This document shows positions 22,320 through 35,000 of a stretch of DNA of 64,000 nt, piece by piece; position 1 is the first letter of the stretch; every line of letters begins with the position of its first letter. A program made the position numbers and the translations under genes. The DNA is from Symbiodinium natans (lineage: Eukaryota; Sar; Dinophyceae; Suessiales; Symbiodiniaceae), in NCBI GenBank assembly GCA_905221605.1, contig CAJNDS010002201.1:281022-345021 (forward strand). Direction: 5' to 3'. Under the pieces are notes generated by a model. It did no database searches. It was given only the letters and a program-made list of their open reading frames with translations, and was not told the origin of the DNA.

Positions 22320-23725
22320 GAACAGTCTCTGACAAGGCTCAGGCAAACTTGACAGCAGCCCTACGAGCATTGGCCTGTTAACAGGACGCGCTCTTTGTGG
22401 AGTAGCCGTGGAAGTCCTGCATGATTCTTCAGCATGCGAAAGATTGTGTGGGCTCGATGATGTTCAAACTTCAGAGTTCGCCGCGTCATGGCATCCTGAA
22501 CGGACAGCTGTGTAAGCAGCCAGGCCAACTCTGCGCTTCATCAGCCTCGCCGCAGCTTTGACAATTGGGGGGTGACCCTGATATCTGATACCTGATAGCA
22601 GGCCTTGCTGGACCAACGTATCCTATGCAGTGGGCCGAATAACAGTTGAGCCAAAGCTGCCCGCGTTACTGGTGCACAATAGCCTACGCAAGCAGTGGGA
22701 TTGAGTTGCAAACTCTCACGAGCCATAGCTTACGTCTACCTTGACCATCGCAACGACCGATGTTTTCAGGGCATGGGCAAAATGGCAATACTTGCCCCGC
22801 TTGCCCCACTTGCTCTGATCTGGAAGCGGGAACCGATATGACATGTGTCACCTGTCCGACATGCCCTGTCTGCCCACCAAGTCCGCCTAATTGATGGCAA
22901 CCCTTTTTCTGAAGCCTAAGGTCTGCAAGCAAAGGGGCAGCTTGCACACGGCCTCGCTTTGGGCTGACTGTGAGGCAGACTTGTGGCTACTGTGTGGGTG
23001 GGGGTTGCCCCACTTTGACCCACTCGTTTGTCCTTCACATCAGGGTGACTTTTGTGGGCAGGAGGCGGGGACTTGCCCGCACTAGCGGTGGGGAGGTCTT
23101 GCCTCGCTTTGACCTGGCCCCCGCTACAAGTCTGCCTCACATTTGTGGCTAATCTGGGGGTTGGCTAAGGATGCGATATCTCGTCCCGGCGGGTAATTAA
23201 GCGCAAACCTATTGCCCATGGGGCCCAACTTGAATGTATGTCGTAGCTCTGCAACACGTGGCATATTGTGTCATTCTCCTGGGGCGCTGCGCTACAATAC
23301 ACATAAAAAGCTTCTCTGCTCCTCATCTTGTTTGTGCTTCACTGCAGTGCCGTGCGCATCAACCGACGTGCTGTACAGAGGTGGGACATATGTACAAACC
23401 CTGCATAGTACAGCTGCGTATCGAGAGCATCTCGCACAGCTCCCTGCTCAGGGCAGAAGTGGGTGCCTGCGCAGCAGCGACTGCTTGTAGCTGGCACTTG
23501 GCTGATGACTGCGTTGCTACACTCAAGGCTGTCAAGGCACATCAAGGAACAAGGGCAAAGCTTGCCGTAGACCCAAACAGTGCACGACACTCCCGAGCAC
23601 ACCCAGGGTTTCAAAGGAACAGCAAGAAGCCCTCCAAGTTGCTCCAAGAGTTCACGCTCCTCGAGTGTAAATCATCACCGACGCCTGAATCCTGCTGGAG
23701 CTTGGACTGACCAAAACCAGCAGGC
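22320..23725. other. No gene supported
   Basis: Frames of 60-160 codons overlap on both strands. At 22790-23160 the sequence is G/C-skewed, with related phrases TTGTGGCTACTGTGTGGG and TTT-GTGGCTAATCTGGGGG about 170 bp apart, perhaps a diverged duplication. Confidence 0.35.
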
Positions 23726-24513
23726 TAAGGGATTTTCAAGCAGGTATCTCCGAAAACCAGCTCCCTCGCAAAGAGCATCCCGCCACAGAGCATGCAGCAG
23801 CCGATAGCTCCCTTATCACAGCCGTGACGCCCGCGTCTTTTGGCACCCGATTGTAGCTGCAGCACAGCGGAGGCATATGTGTGGTGGGCTTCAACTTCAT
23901 GTTTGCTGAGTTTCACCGATGCAGCCAAGAACACTGCGGGAGCACTGTCCCAAAGGGAGCGACCAGCTGATGGGACATAGTGCAAGGTGCAAGCTCTACC
24001 AGGCTCGGTGGTCACGAAGTTGGCAGGTGGGCATGGACCTCACGGCCAACGTGGGCCTGCCTTGAGTTGTGCACCCAGGCACGAGTGGCATCGCTAGAAG
24101 GAGCGGGATCTTCGCCGCGGCCTGTCGCCGCGACCTCCAGCACCGGCTGAATGAGACTACCGAGCTTTGGAAGACCTCCCCCCAGCGCACTTGTGCATTC
24201 TCCTGAGCAGAAGCGTAATGCGCCGGGGCTGTTAAATTGTGATGTCGTCATGGACAGGTTCGCCTTTGTGCGGGCATTTGCCCCGCTGGTGGGGAGCACA
24301 CGCACAACCTGGTGAGTGTGAGTCATTGGCGTATTGCGCGGAGCATGCCGGCCTGTGGCCGGAGGTCTCTTCTTCCACCTTTCTTCTCGTAGCAGCCTGA
24401 GTACGCGAGTTTCGCGAGTGTCCTTGCATCCGCCTTCTGCCCCGGGACGCAGGAGCTCGGCCGTGCAAGAACCCCATATATGGGAGGGAGCGGAAAACAT
24501 GAAAACATGCCAC
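23725..24513 (-). CDS. Candidate exons, unknown product
   Basis: At 24250-24012 the minus strand reads TSQFNSPGALRFCSGECTSA and continues through a polar, acidic stretch. At 24010-23725 another frame reads ACTLHYVPSAGRSLWDSAPA, then VKLSKHEVEAHHTYASAVLQ and a cysteine-rich end. A basic piece, HSRNSRTQAATRRKVEEETS, lies at 24420-24330. Function unknown. Confidence 0.35.
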
Positions 24514-24813
24514 AATATGCCGTCAAGGCACCACTTTTATTCGCACAGAACGCAAACAGGGACCAACCCCATCGTCACATTTGCCGGTTATTTCCGGACT
24601 CCACTGGTGCTCGAGTGCTCAACGAATTGCTAGCCCATGTGCGCAAAGTTGGTATGTCCATTCGTTCTTGCTTTGCGTTTCCAATGCATATGCTTTAGGC
24701 TTTTTGGCACTGCACAGGATCCTTTGTCAGTCAGTCTCGACACGAAATATCATCGAAAAGCTTCCATCAGGCTAAAGCAAGAAACGACCACCAGTTTTTT
24801 CGAGCGTGGCAGC

Positions 24814-25317
24814 TCAGCCCCCAAGCTTTGGAACATCGACTTCGAAGCCGTGCTTTCGAAATGCATAGCGTAGTCTCTCGCGCTTGTCCCACTTCCTGAG
24901 GTCGCAGCAAAACATTGCAAAGGCTGAATGTTCATGAAGCATGTGGCACATTATTATGTGTTTAGAGGTTCTGTGCGCATAACCCAGAGTTAAGCACAGC
25001 TGCTTTTTCAGATCGATAGGCACCATTTGTCGTGGCCAGTTCTGCTTCGGAATGCTGTTGCCACCTTGGTGCAACCGGCCGAGGGCCCCTAGGCCAACTA
25101 AGCCAACTAGGCCAACTAGGCCAACCAGGCCGTAAGGACTGCAACTGGCGGCAAGTCTCAGGGCTGCACCAAACGGACCCCGACCGAAGCCGCTAATGTA
25201 GTTCGCCTTGGGAGGGTCGTACTCCAACCACCACTTCTCCTCAACAGTGTAGAAAGAGTGCAGTGCAAGAAGAGCTTCCCTCCTTTTCCTTGTGGCCAAC
25301 TTAAAGCGTTTCAACGG
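24814..25317 (-). CDS. Candidate exon with GLV repeat, unknown product
   Basis: One minus-strand frame of about 166 codons reads KRREALLALHSFYTVEEKWW, then DPPKANYISGFGRGPFGAAL, and ends DKRERLRYAFRKHGFEVDVP. The middle holds a GLVGLVGLVGLVGL stretch encoded by a 9-bp tandem repeat (25087-25130) that may be intronic. The two ends look strongly coding. No family recognised. Confidence 0.45.
   Translation of the reverse strand, partial: PLKRFKLATRKRREALLALHSFYTVEEKWWLEYDPPKANYISGFGRGPFGAALRLAASCSPYGLVGLVGLVGLVGLGALGRLHQGGNSIPKQNWPRQMVPIDLKKQLCLTLGYAHRTSKHIIMCHMLHEHSAFAMFCCDLRKWDKRERLRYAFRKHGFEVDVPKLGG
25087..25132. repeat. 9-bp tandem repeat GGCCAACTA
   Basis: Five units with small variants (AGCCAACTA, GGCCAACCA). 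Read on the minus strand they encode Gly-Leu-Val repeats. Confidence 0.85.
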
Positions 25318-25831
25318 GCCACTTGTGCAACCGTAGTGTGGAACTCAAACAGACGCTGCGTGCACCAACTGAATCTGACTGGCAGCGAAAACAAGTCAGC
25401 TATAGCAGTGTTAGAGTGAAGTGCCATGGAAACTCGCACAGCGTTTCAGAGCGCCAACCGCAACTGTCCTCCAAGCCCTGCGTCTTCCGGCGCTTGTTTG
25501 GAGGCCGGGCGCATTGGAGAGGGCCTCATGCGATTTTTGATACTGAACACTTACTGACACACTGCACAATGCGCGGACAATCCGACCATGGTGTCCCATT
25601 GTGCAGACTCGCTCCCTCATCCTTACTCTGTTCGATGGACCAATAAGCACTCAGATATGCTCCTTACCATCTTGGCCACGGACACAGTGGCACAAAAGCA
25701 TCGCCGGCGGGGACTGTCGAGTGCAAGCACTCATCTCCTTGAGACTTGTCTTGTGCAGTGTGGTGAGGCTAGTAAGGGGGACTCCGGCGGGCTACCCTTC
25801 TGGCGAAGAGACAGAGACTTGCACCGTTTGA

Positions 25832-26125
25832 TCACAAGCCCTCAGCAGCTCGTCCTATAGGCGACCGCAGGATCTTTTCAGAAGGATCCCGGATGTGCCG
25901 CACCTGTTCGCCAATTAACATTAAGTACAGCCCGCCCAGCGAAGGGCGGACGCTGAACCACATGCAAGGATGGGATGCAGCTGAGCTCTGCGCTATCAGT
26001 GGAAGTGGCTCCGCAATCGGTCGTGCCGGGGCGAATGGAGGCACAATCTGCATGGTATGACACTTGCGCCCACACAAGCGTGAGAAGATCTTGCCCGCAA
26101 ACAATTCACAGTAAGTCGTGCGAAG
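25832..26125 (-). CDS. Candidate exon, unknown product
   Basis: The minus-strand frame reads TTYCELFAGKIFSRLCGRKC, then FAPARPIAEPLPLIAQSSAA, then LGGLYLMLIGEQVRHIRDPS and a stop. It is a compact, clean piece that could be the last exon of the gene upstream (26.1-27.4 kb). No domain recognised. Confidence 0.4.
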   Translation of the reverse strand, partial: LRTTYCELFAGKIFSRLCGRKCHTMQIVPPFAPARPIAEPLPLIAQSSAASHPCMWFSVRPSLGGLYLMLIGEQVRHIRDPSEKILRSPIGRAAEGL

Positions 26126-26529
26126 TACGGCTGCAGTCATTCCATGCCGACAGACCTTGGCGACTTCCCTTTTCCCTACGACATAATCTCAGGCACCGCC
26201 ATCGCCACTCTCGAAAACACGCAGCGTGATGTCGGGAGCATGGCGGAAAGCCTAGGCTGAGCCGCTCAAAGTGTTGGCTTCGCTCATGCTCACTTCCTTT
26301 CTTCCTCGAAACATGCAAAGAAAACCTTGGTCTGCACATCTGTAAGTTTTGGCATGTCGCCACAATGCTACTTATTTCGAGTTGTTTCGAAATCAAAGCG
26401 ACAACTGGGTGACGCCTCCATACTGCTGGTTCTCGCGCTGTGCATTCCTTTTTGGAGCATGCCCATGTCACAAGTGTCTGAACTAGAAAAGAAGAGGTCC
26501 TTGAAGGCCGAGCAGCATTACAGTGGCTG

Positions 26530-26740
26530 AGGCTGGGGATCTCAAGACACCCAGCCCCCCCCACCAGTGCTTGATCTGTCGAGGGCATCGGGGACAGCAA
26601 CTTCTGTGGCAAGGAAAGGAATAAACAACACCTTGACAAAGCCAAAGCAGCCCACAAAGTAGCTCACAAAGTAGCTGTGCACACGGTGGCACCAGCTGTC
26701 CATTGCTGCGCTTGCGCTTGTGCGTGGCAACTCCTGGAGA
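26530..26740 (-). CDS. Candidate membrane-spanning exon
   Basis: The minus strand reads MDSWCHRVHSYFVSYFVGCF and on into GFVKVLFIPFLATEVAVPDA before a proline/glycine-rich end near 26545. The roughly 25-residue hydrophobic run is a good membrane helix. A further exon-like piece (SDTCDMGMLQKGMHSARTSS) lies at 26500-26395. Identity unknown. Confidence 0.35.
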
Positions 26741-26796
26741 AAGGATGACTGCAGCCTTGGCGCAGGCTGCGCGACTTGCCATGCAAAGGTTCAAGT

Positions 26797-26880
26797 CTAT
26801 TATTATTATTATTGTTATTATGATTATGAGTATTGTTTTTTATTACTATTATTGTTATAGTATCATTATTATTAATACAA
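26797..26880. repeat. ATT microsatellite, imperfect
   Basis: ATT/ATG/ATA triplets of about 28 units between two candidate exons. Confidence 0.9.
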
Positions 26881-26998
26881 GAGCTTGACTCCAGGCAAAG
26901 CTGCTAACACCGCTGGCGGTTGGGAGGGGGGTCTCATTGACGTTACAACTGCCTGCTCCATTCTGCTAGCTGCACTCTGCTGAGCACTCCCGCGGCAT

Positions 26999-27391
26999 CT
27001 CAGATGGTTGGCACTCGTGTCCGCAGTGCCTCGTCCACTCAGCACAAAAACCACTGTGCTCCAATCCAGATGAGTTTTTTTGGAGTCTCTTGCTCTTGCT
27101 TCTTCCGCAGGAGGCTCGATGAAGTCTACCACTGCCATAAGCTTATGACAAGGACACTGAGCGCCTGCATCTGTGCGGAACGAACACTGGCACGTAGATC
27201 ACCTCAGAGAAAACCATGCGGAAGGGAAGTGGCCTACGAATACGCAAGCCAGCCTCCCTGACTGGCTTTGGTCCATCCCCACTTTGGATTCTGCAGCCGC
27301 ACCGTGCACAGGCAACAGCCAACTGAAAGAAAAAGGGGTTATGTTTATCATTTGCTCGGCCTGGACATGAATGATAAATGAGCACTGTCAT
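26999..27391 (-). CDS. Candidate exons, unknown product
   Basis: At 27138-27000 the minus strand reads AVVDFIEPPAEEARARDSKK and then THLDWSTVVFVLSGRG, a typical exon composition. Upstream, at 27390-27143, the strand is open in two frames. It probably leads into the membrane exon at 26740. No family recognised. Confidence 0.35.
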
Positions 27392-27565
27392 CTACTGCCG
27401 TCATGCCATCGGCTACCTGATGACAATACCAACATCTCAGACTCTACTTGGCCTGCGGTGATCCTTGTGCTCGGCCGTCATCTGCCTCAGCGGTGCACAA
27501 GTCCAAACGAAACTTTGAAGTAGTTTGGCAGGCTTGCTCATGCCTGTTCATGATGCCAAGTTCGC

Positions 27566-28223
27566 ATGCGTACGAGGCTTACGAAAGAAGGCTACAAATG
27601 TTTCAGGCTGAGCAAGATTCCCTCTGAGGCAAAAACCCCGCGATTCATGTTTTGCAACATGCAGACAAGCTTGCGAGAACGATTCAAATTCGCCATAACC
27701 TTCGTCGACATGCCCGCCAGGGCATTTGGTCTTTGGTTCCCCTATCTACTCATACCTGCGCTATGCACCCGGCACTGCATCGGGGAAGGTTCGAGTATAA
27801 AACTTGCGAATTCGACACCATGGCGTCCTGCATTCGCCGTGGCTTCGCAAAATCTCTGCAATTCAAGCTGATGCTCACTTCTGCACTGTGTCAAGCCAAT
27901 GGCTTGGGAAGCACGGCGGGCAGCTAACGGCGACCCTCACCACACCAATCAGAATGGAAGGCATCCGGACATCTGAGCCACAAAGCTGGATAAACCTGCA
28001 TGCCAGGCTTGTAGTATCATCTGTGGCTCCCTCCCATAATTTCATGGTCCAGCTGTTCTGGGTGTGGGAGCGAGCTGCATTGCCAACTTTTCATTCAAAG
28101 CTTTCAACGCTGCACAGAGCTCGTTCCCACGCGCATGAAAAAGGCAAACGGGCACCAGAAGGGGGCAACCCAGGGATTGATCGTCAACTTACGAGATTTT
28201 GCTCAGATGTTACCATCTGCTAG
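27566..28223 (+). other. Weak plus-strand coding candidates
   Basis: Overlapping plus frames of 90-140 codons occur, for example TSLRERFKFAITFVDMPARA at 27665-27725 and TMASCIRRGFAKSLQFKLML at 27818-27880. No minus-strand frame longer than 60 codons exists here. I cannot support a defined gene. Confidence 0.2.
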
Positions 28224-28227
28224 CTAT

Positions 28228-28360
28228 CTTTATAGGGTTCTTAAGGGGGGGTTCATGGGGGGTAAGTACTTAGGGAACCTTGAGGAAACTTCGGGAGAAT
28301 GGTGGGGAGTATAAGGTACATACTCCCCTTGAACCCCCCCTCCCTCAAGAACCCTACAAG
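28228..28360. repeat. Approximately 133-bp inverted repeat (MITE-like)
   Basis: The left arm CTTTATAGGGTTCTTAAGGG pairs with the right arm CTCAAGAACCCTACAAG, and the pairing continues inward through a GGGGGGTTCA / TGAACCCCCC block. A second small palindrome, GGGGAGTATAAGG / TACATACTCCCC, lies inside the right half. Flanks show no convincing duplication. Non-coding. Confidence 0.6.
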
Positions 28361-29090
28361 AACTGCATATGGCAGAGGACAGATGACACACGCGATCCCT
28401 GGTCGCGTCGATGGGCAGCCCATTGGGAAGTAACTAAGTTGATCTTACGACTTGTTGCGGGGCTTAGCTACTGCTTTTCAGTGTCGTGGCCCGTCTCCTG
28501 GAGTGCTGCACAAGCCCGTCGTGTTGGTGAAACATCAACTCTTTCCGCGTGCACTTCCCTGTCGGTTGTGGCATGTCCTGGTCTTGGCTTTCATCTAGCA
28601 TCTGTTGGAAGGAAAAACTGCGCATCTACATTCATTTAAATATAAATATCTGTCTATTTATCTATCCATTTTCTATCCATAAATCTCTTTATGCAGTGTA
28701 GACGGCTTGAAGGCGAGGCTTATTCTTAGCTTTCTTTCTTTGGGTGAGACCCTTCCTGCCCCAAGGCTCAGAGGCGAGCCATGGCCCTGCCAGCATGTCA
28801 TCACGAACAATTGGTGTGACGATGTGCCGGCACGCCAGAAGCACGTTCACTGTGTGAATGCTGTTCCAGCCGTCAGAATGGGCACTGTGGACTGGAGCTC
28901 CCTAAGACATCCTGCGGTATGTGCCTCTCCAATCCCCGGCGCCGGCGCCAATGCGAGCATCAGTCTCTAAGTTTCAGGAAGAAGCCTTGGCATTTGCGGA
29001 GATCGCACTCCTGCAACTTGCTGAAGATCACTAGGTCATTGAGGTCACCGGAGGCCCTTCTTCTTGCAGCGTGTGCAGGCACAATCCAAT
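28360..29090. other. Region beyond the IFT70 stop
   Basis: Plus frames at 28280-28639 and 28707-28970 are open but unconvincing. A TATTTATCTATCC tract lies near 28640-28690. It should hold the IFT70 3' UTR; no dinoflagellate poly(A) rule can be applied by eye. Confidence 0.35.
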
Positions 29091-32000
29091 CTAAAGTATT
29101 TCCAAGCAGCGTTTTATCATTCTTGCCTCTTGGGAGACTGTTCGCTTGCTTGCTGCATCTTCGTTGGCAGCCTTCATAATCAGCAAACACCCTCATGCAA
29201 TGCCAGTGCTTTCGTGCTGAACAGAACAGGCTGAGCAGCACAGCCAGCAACCACATGCTGCCACCAGTAACGTTGACAACATTTTGTCAGCACAAACCAC
29301 GAGCACTGCGGAATGCACAGCTCTGGCCTCAACCACGTTGATGGTTGTGCCGATGTTCTTTCCGACCTGATCGGCGGAGTCCAGGAAAGCGATGATGTCG
29401 TCGAAGACTTCGTCGTTCAGCCTTCTCTTTCACATGAATCGCGTGCACGCACACAGCCGCTGCCAAAGTGAAACTCAAACGAAGCACACGCACTCTCAGC
29501 CCCAAACACGACCATATTCTTCGCGAGGGTCTCTGCAAGAGCTAGCATGCACCGTTTGGCATAGTACCTTTGGATCGAGGAACGCCATGGCGGAACCAAC
29601 AAACGAACAAAAAACTTCCTCACTTCTAATGGCAGCAGTGCAGCTCGAAAGCCCAGTCTTCGGTTACTCCGGCTACCATGTCCACCTCAGCACATGCCGC
29701 CCGGATGCCAGGTGTCGACGCCGATCTTCTTGTCATACGGCTCCTGAGTCCAGGAGCAGCACTATACTGACTGCGCTGCACATGAAACTCCAACAAATAC
29801 ACGTTTCTTGCCAAAGCGCCAGGGACTTGATGATTCGGCTAATGCCAAACTCGAAGTTGCCCTTGGTGCAGTAGAGAGTTCCGATCACCTCGGCATCGAC
29901 AGCAGGTGCTGGCGTGGCAGTCGGCTGCTTGCGTTTGCACACCAGCACACATTGGTTGCGCACGTCCTTCGGCCATCTCTGACCCATCTCAGGCGCCCAC
30001 CAGATTGATGATGCACAAGTGGTAGACCTCAGCCAGCACAAGTTTTGTGAACTCCTTTGTTCAGTTGTAGGATTCCTGGGTGCTTATCAAAACAACATGC
30101 CGACAGCTAGCTGGAATATGCAAGAAGAGTGTGCAAACACGCACCGAGGGAGAACCACGGCAATCGACGATGTAAAAGGAACGGGGGGGGGGGGTAGTAC
30201 TTGCCGGGTCCTTGACATAATGTGACATGCCGGGATGCCGGTTTTGACGGGTCCTTCACCTTTTCCTCCTGAAGCAAACTGCACGCAGGCCACGCCTGCT
30301 GACAGCCCTCCCGGGTTCCGCATACAGGATGGCAACCCCGGTCCTCACGCTCCACAAGCCTCATAAGTTCTTCCGCCTCCTCATTGGCCGAGGTCATGAC
30401 CTCATGCTTCAGGCTAAATTAATGCCCTGGCAGCTCACTTCGCTTCGAGTAGTGCACTTGTGCCACAAAGCAGGACTCTTCATCAGTGCCTGTTTCAAGT
30501 CTAGCCGGCACAATCAGTGACCACATGACTCAACTCTAGTTCTGCTCGGGCAGCACTATTTGGATAGGTTGCTTTGGCTGGGCAGTAGGTCAGGATTCAT
30601 GCCAGCTGCGCCCGCTTATTTAGGTTTCTTCATGCAAGTGCAGAAGTCATTTGCCAGATGCCAGCAAAGGAGCATACGCCACGCAAAGGTTGGCCAGGAT
30701 GATCGCAGTCACGTTCAGCAGGTCATCGTTGTGCTTTCGCACAAAGGGCTCATAGTAGCGAATGCACTCCTTAAACTTCTCCTGCATGAAGAAGATGTGG
30801 GCCACGTTCCTCAATTGCGTTGACGTCTCTTTTCTGTGCTGGACAAGCACGAAAAAACACCGCAAGTGCGTAAAAGGCAGCAGCTTCAGCTTCTGCAACC
30901 CAGCAGCAGCTTCCACGACTCATCTTCGCTGCAGAATTCGGCAGACTGGCGGAAGATTTTTTCCTCGGCGATTGTTCAGGTACATCTCACTATCAGGTGG
31001 CACAAGGTCGAGTTGGGCGAGGGAGGGCTGAGTCGGGCAACGTCTGGGTGTGAGTCGGACAGCGGATGATTGCAAAGGCATATCCACGAGTCACGGGCAG
31101 ATTCAAGCGCGAAGTTTCAGAACTCAGGCGGTCCCTTCACACTTCCCATGCTTCCCAACTAAGTCATCTAGGCTGGGGCAACAGCAGAGCGTGCAGGCCC
31201 AGGCTCCACCATGGAGTAGTTCTCCAGCTCCCAGTAAATCTTGGCCTGGCCCATGAGTACCTGAGCGTGGCTTTTGCTGTGCGTTTCACGAGGTTGAATC
31301 CATGGGTCCACGGTAGGAGTCGCGGCCGAAGGATTTGAGGTTGACAGGAACTGTTGCCTTGACCGAACTGCCTTGCCATGCTCCCTCCCAGAAGTCACCC
31401 GAGTTTAGAATTCTGCCCAATTTGCCGGTATGTACTTTGCCAGGGCGTCGTCGAACTCAGCCAGATACTTTTTCACCTGACAGGACACCCCGGGATTTGT
31501 GTGGGTTTGTTGTGTAACTCAGGGACCAAGGAACCTCAAACCCAGGCGAAGACTTTGATGAATCGTGAGTCAGGAGTATATTAGGAGCCCAAGCACTTAG
31601 CCAGAGACTGCCAGTACCATCATGAGTCCTACTACATGGCCCTACTGGTGTTGCAGCTACTGCTGTCACACGCACGCCACGCCGCATGCTAAGCAGCATT
31701 GAGACGGCTCGAGCCTGGGTCTGATCCCGCTGCCGTCTTGCATCCTGGATGTTCTTGGTTCCTGCAGGGCTCTCTTTCTAGGACCACACGGTTTTCCGTT
31801 TACGTTTCCATACCTGTCCTTTCCGCAACATCTCGACATGCTTTGCCGACAGCTCGTCGAAGCGCCGGTATGCTTCTTCAGGCGAAGACTGGCCCAAAAT
31901 CAATGCATCCAAGAATTCCTTACATGGCAGACAAAGTTCATGAAGCATCCAGCTGGGGGGGCGGGGATTGGGGAGAGGATTATGGGGGGCGGGGGGGGGG

Positions 32001-35000
32001 GGGGGGGAAATTTGGGGCCTCGAAAGACTAGATCCTCGCCCCTATGCCAACTGAGATTCATAATCCTCAGGCTTCATGTTCTTGTAGGTGAGCTCGGCAT
32101 TCTCCGCTAGAATGTCGGCTGCGAGGTCATAGTAGCCTTGAGCGCATCTTGGGATTTGCTGGCCATGTCAAGCAAGGGTTTAGGGTTTAGGGCTTAGGGT
32201 TTAGGGTTTCGGGTCAATCGCCTACAGTCGCTGACGCCTACAACTTGTTGGGTTCGGGGTCGGCCATTCACCACCTATATGTAGGTGGGTGGAAGGAAGC
32301 CATCAATGGCACCAAATTGGCGTGTACTCGGCAGCTTTCATCCGGGCAGCTGTACTTGCAATACAGCAGCAGGAGGTTGACAAAGGTCTCCTCAGAATCG
32401 CGTGCTGCATTTTTCTCACTTCATCTCGGCGGCTTGGCCACCGAAGTTTGCGTAGCTACAACGTCGCAACTTATTACCAGCCTGACTCGACAGAAGGTTC
32501 CTACCTTCTTGGATGCCGAAGTGCTGGGGGGGAGGGTTGCTGGTTAAGCAGGAAATTGAGCTTGCGGAAGCCTTCAGTAGGCTTCTCATCCATCTCCTCG
32601 GCATCCGATTCAATGCGAGTTTGAACTCCGATGGGTGTGAGGCAACTCACAAAAGACACCGCTTCACTTCTGAGCGTGCTGCGATGAGGGCCTGGTTGTG
32701 GAGCGTGACTGGATCGAGCTCCGACTCGTCCCGAGGCGGCATGTCCGCTAAGGCGTCCTCTGCGCACCATCCAACAGTTGTGCTTAGACCCGAAGCCCAC
32801 ACAAAACCCCCCTCATCCTTCCCATACAGCAGAGAAAGCCGTCCTTAGCAGCTTCCATGTTTTTCGTCATGTACCTGTCACGGGCCACAACACCTCCCTA
32901 TTCCCAGGAGATTGGGTCTCCACATCATAGCATAATTTCAGCCGGTGCGCTCTATTGCAGACTTGAGGTTGAAGGCTTCGATGAGGGCAGTTTCCCTCAG
33001 GACGGAGGTGTTGCCCACACTCCTGGCACAGGGAAGCTCTTCTTCACAAGTTTGCTGAAAGGCTAGCTAAGACTCTCCCTTCAACCATTCTCAACCATCC
33101 AACCTGCGGTCCCGCCCTGGTTTCCAAGCTAGGGATGATTTGAAAATCCTGGCCTTTATATTTTATCTTGATCGGTTCGAAACCCCTTGCTTCGCACACT
33201 TTAGTAGTCACCGCCCTCTGTATGACAAGGCTCCGAGCTTTCAGGTCGCCTTCTGACCTGATCCGATCTGGTGTGCTACGGGTTCAACTGCTTCAACAAG
33301 CAAATGAAGCTCCAGCTTGCAAGCTCCTGCTGCCATGTCGCAAAGCTCCTACGGACAGCTCCGGATGATCCCGCACACCCCGCTCGATGATCTCGGCGAT
33401 GTGCTTCAACGCCGGACCATACTGCTTGGAGCCTTGAGCAATGGAACAGTAGCCAAGCTATTTGGTGGTCTTCTATGTCAGTGTGAAACTTGACCGAGCT
33501 CAATGCTATAGTAGCACAGGGCAATGTTGTAGGCAAGGCTTGCCTGTCAGGGCTTGACTAGTTGTAACTGCTGCAAGTAGGTGGTTGCGAATCGGTTCTA
33601 TGCCACGTGCGCCTGATAGCCGGTGCTTGTTATCGCATCGTTGAATAGCTTCATGGCTTCGGCGTACCTGTCTTGCTCGATCTTTTGTCAGCTGTTTGTC
33701 AAGTGGAAGGGTCATTCTGCCGGAAAGATACTACGCGACAAGCCCTCCAACACACATGGTTTTTCGGGGCACCGCTTCTCTTTCCAAAGCAGCGCACCCT
33801 CGAAGACCTGCCTCTCCTGAATCCAACGCAGGCTTTCAGCCGGAGGGCGGCAAAAGGGAAGCAACGAGTCACCAAGCAACAAAACGCAACAATGTGAAGA
33901 TCCCCTTGACCAGCAGTCGGTGCCCCTCCTCAGAGTCTGGATGACATTGATCCAGGATGCTACGGGCCAGCTGCGTCTCTTCCTGCACAAGTCAGTCTTG
34001 CAAAATCAAACGCACACGAACAAGGAGGAGAGGAGCGTGCCGCCGGCACAACATGTATGTACATGCAGGGCCTGTTCATAGGAAATCGTGGCTTGCAGCA
34101 TCAGCACCCGCTCCTTTTTGGGAAACGAAACAGTCACAGGAACGTGTCAAGTTGTCCGGGTACCACCGGCGAGGACTTGCAGCCCAGGCACAGTGTACTC
34201 CGGCGACTCCACTGAAGTGCAAGCCTGGCTAGCCTCCTCGTACAAGCCTGCTTTGATCAGGCTCTGGACCTAAGATGCCCCAAGGAGGCGACTACGCCTC
34301 TGCCAGTCGGCACGTGGAGCACTGTTAGAATATCTTGGAACCAAAGTTGCATGGTATATCTTGTACTCGTCGATCTCTGGAACGACTTGTACAAGCCTCA
34401 GAAGGGGAAGTTGCGACTCAAGCTCTCTCCGATGCACAGTGATGCGGAAGAGCTCATCTTCATGGCAATATCTGGGGTCCACCCTTGCACGTCTGCGGAG
34501 CATCAAAGCACAAACGCATGCTGTGGCAGACGAGCGGTGACGAATGCCCTCATTTCGGGACTGAACGATACCCACTAGTAGCACCAAGCCACTGAGCCTG
34601 GAGCGCATGCACTAAAGCTAATCGGTTATGCCTGGGGGCTGACCATATATGTCCGCGGCACTGGCAAAGTCTTGCATGTGGTAGTAGCAATATCCGAGCA
34701 ATGACCTCAACATCAGGTGCTGCCGTGCTCATTGTATTCTCGAGACCTCACGCTACATGCCTGCATCGCCCTGCAGGGACTCGTGGCTAGTGCTGAACCT
34801 TCAGCACGCCTTGCGTGTTTCAACATGGAACTGTACTAATGCCTGCTAGGACCCCAGCGTGAAAACCAAGATTGCTTCTTAGAACATCGAAACCAAGTCG
34901 TGGGAAGCAGCCAAGGAGCAGGGCACAGCGGCTCTCGGGAAAGAACTGCAGCTGCTGATTTAGGATCTTTACTGCCTTGTCATACTTCTGCTCCATGATG

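Noticed and set aside
22790-23160. Possible tandem repeat of CCCCACTTTGACC-type phrases
   Set aside because: Only two loosely similar phrases; not enough to call a repeat array.
32501-32848. Overlapping plus and minus frames inside IFT70
   Set aside because: The plus frame is the shadow of IFT70 exons (PTEGFRKLNFLLNQQ and DESELDPVTLHNQAL blocks) on the minus strand.
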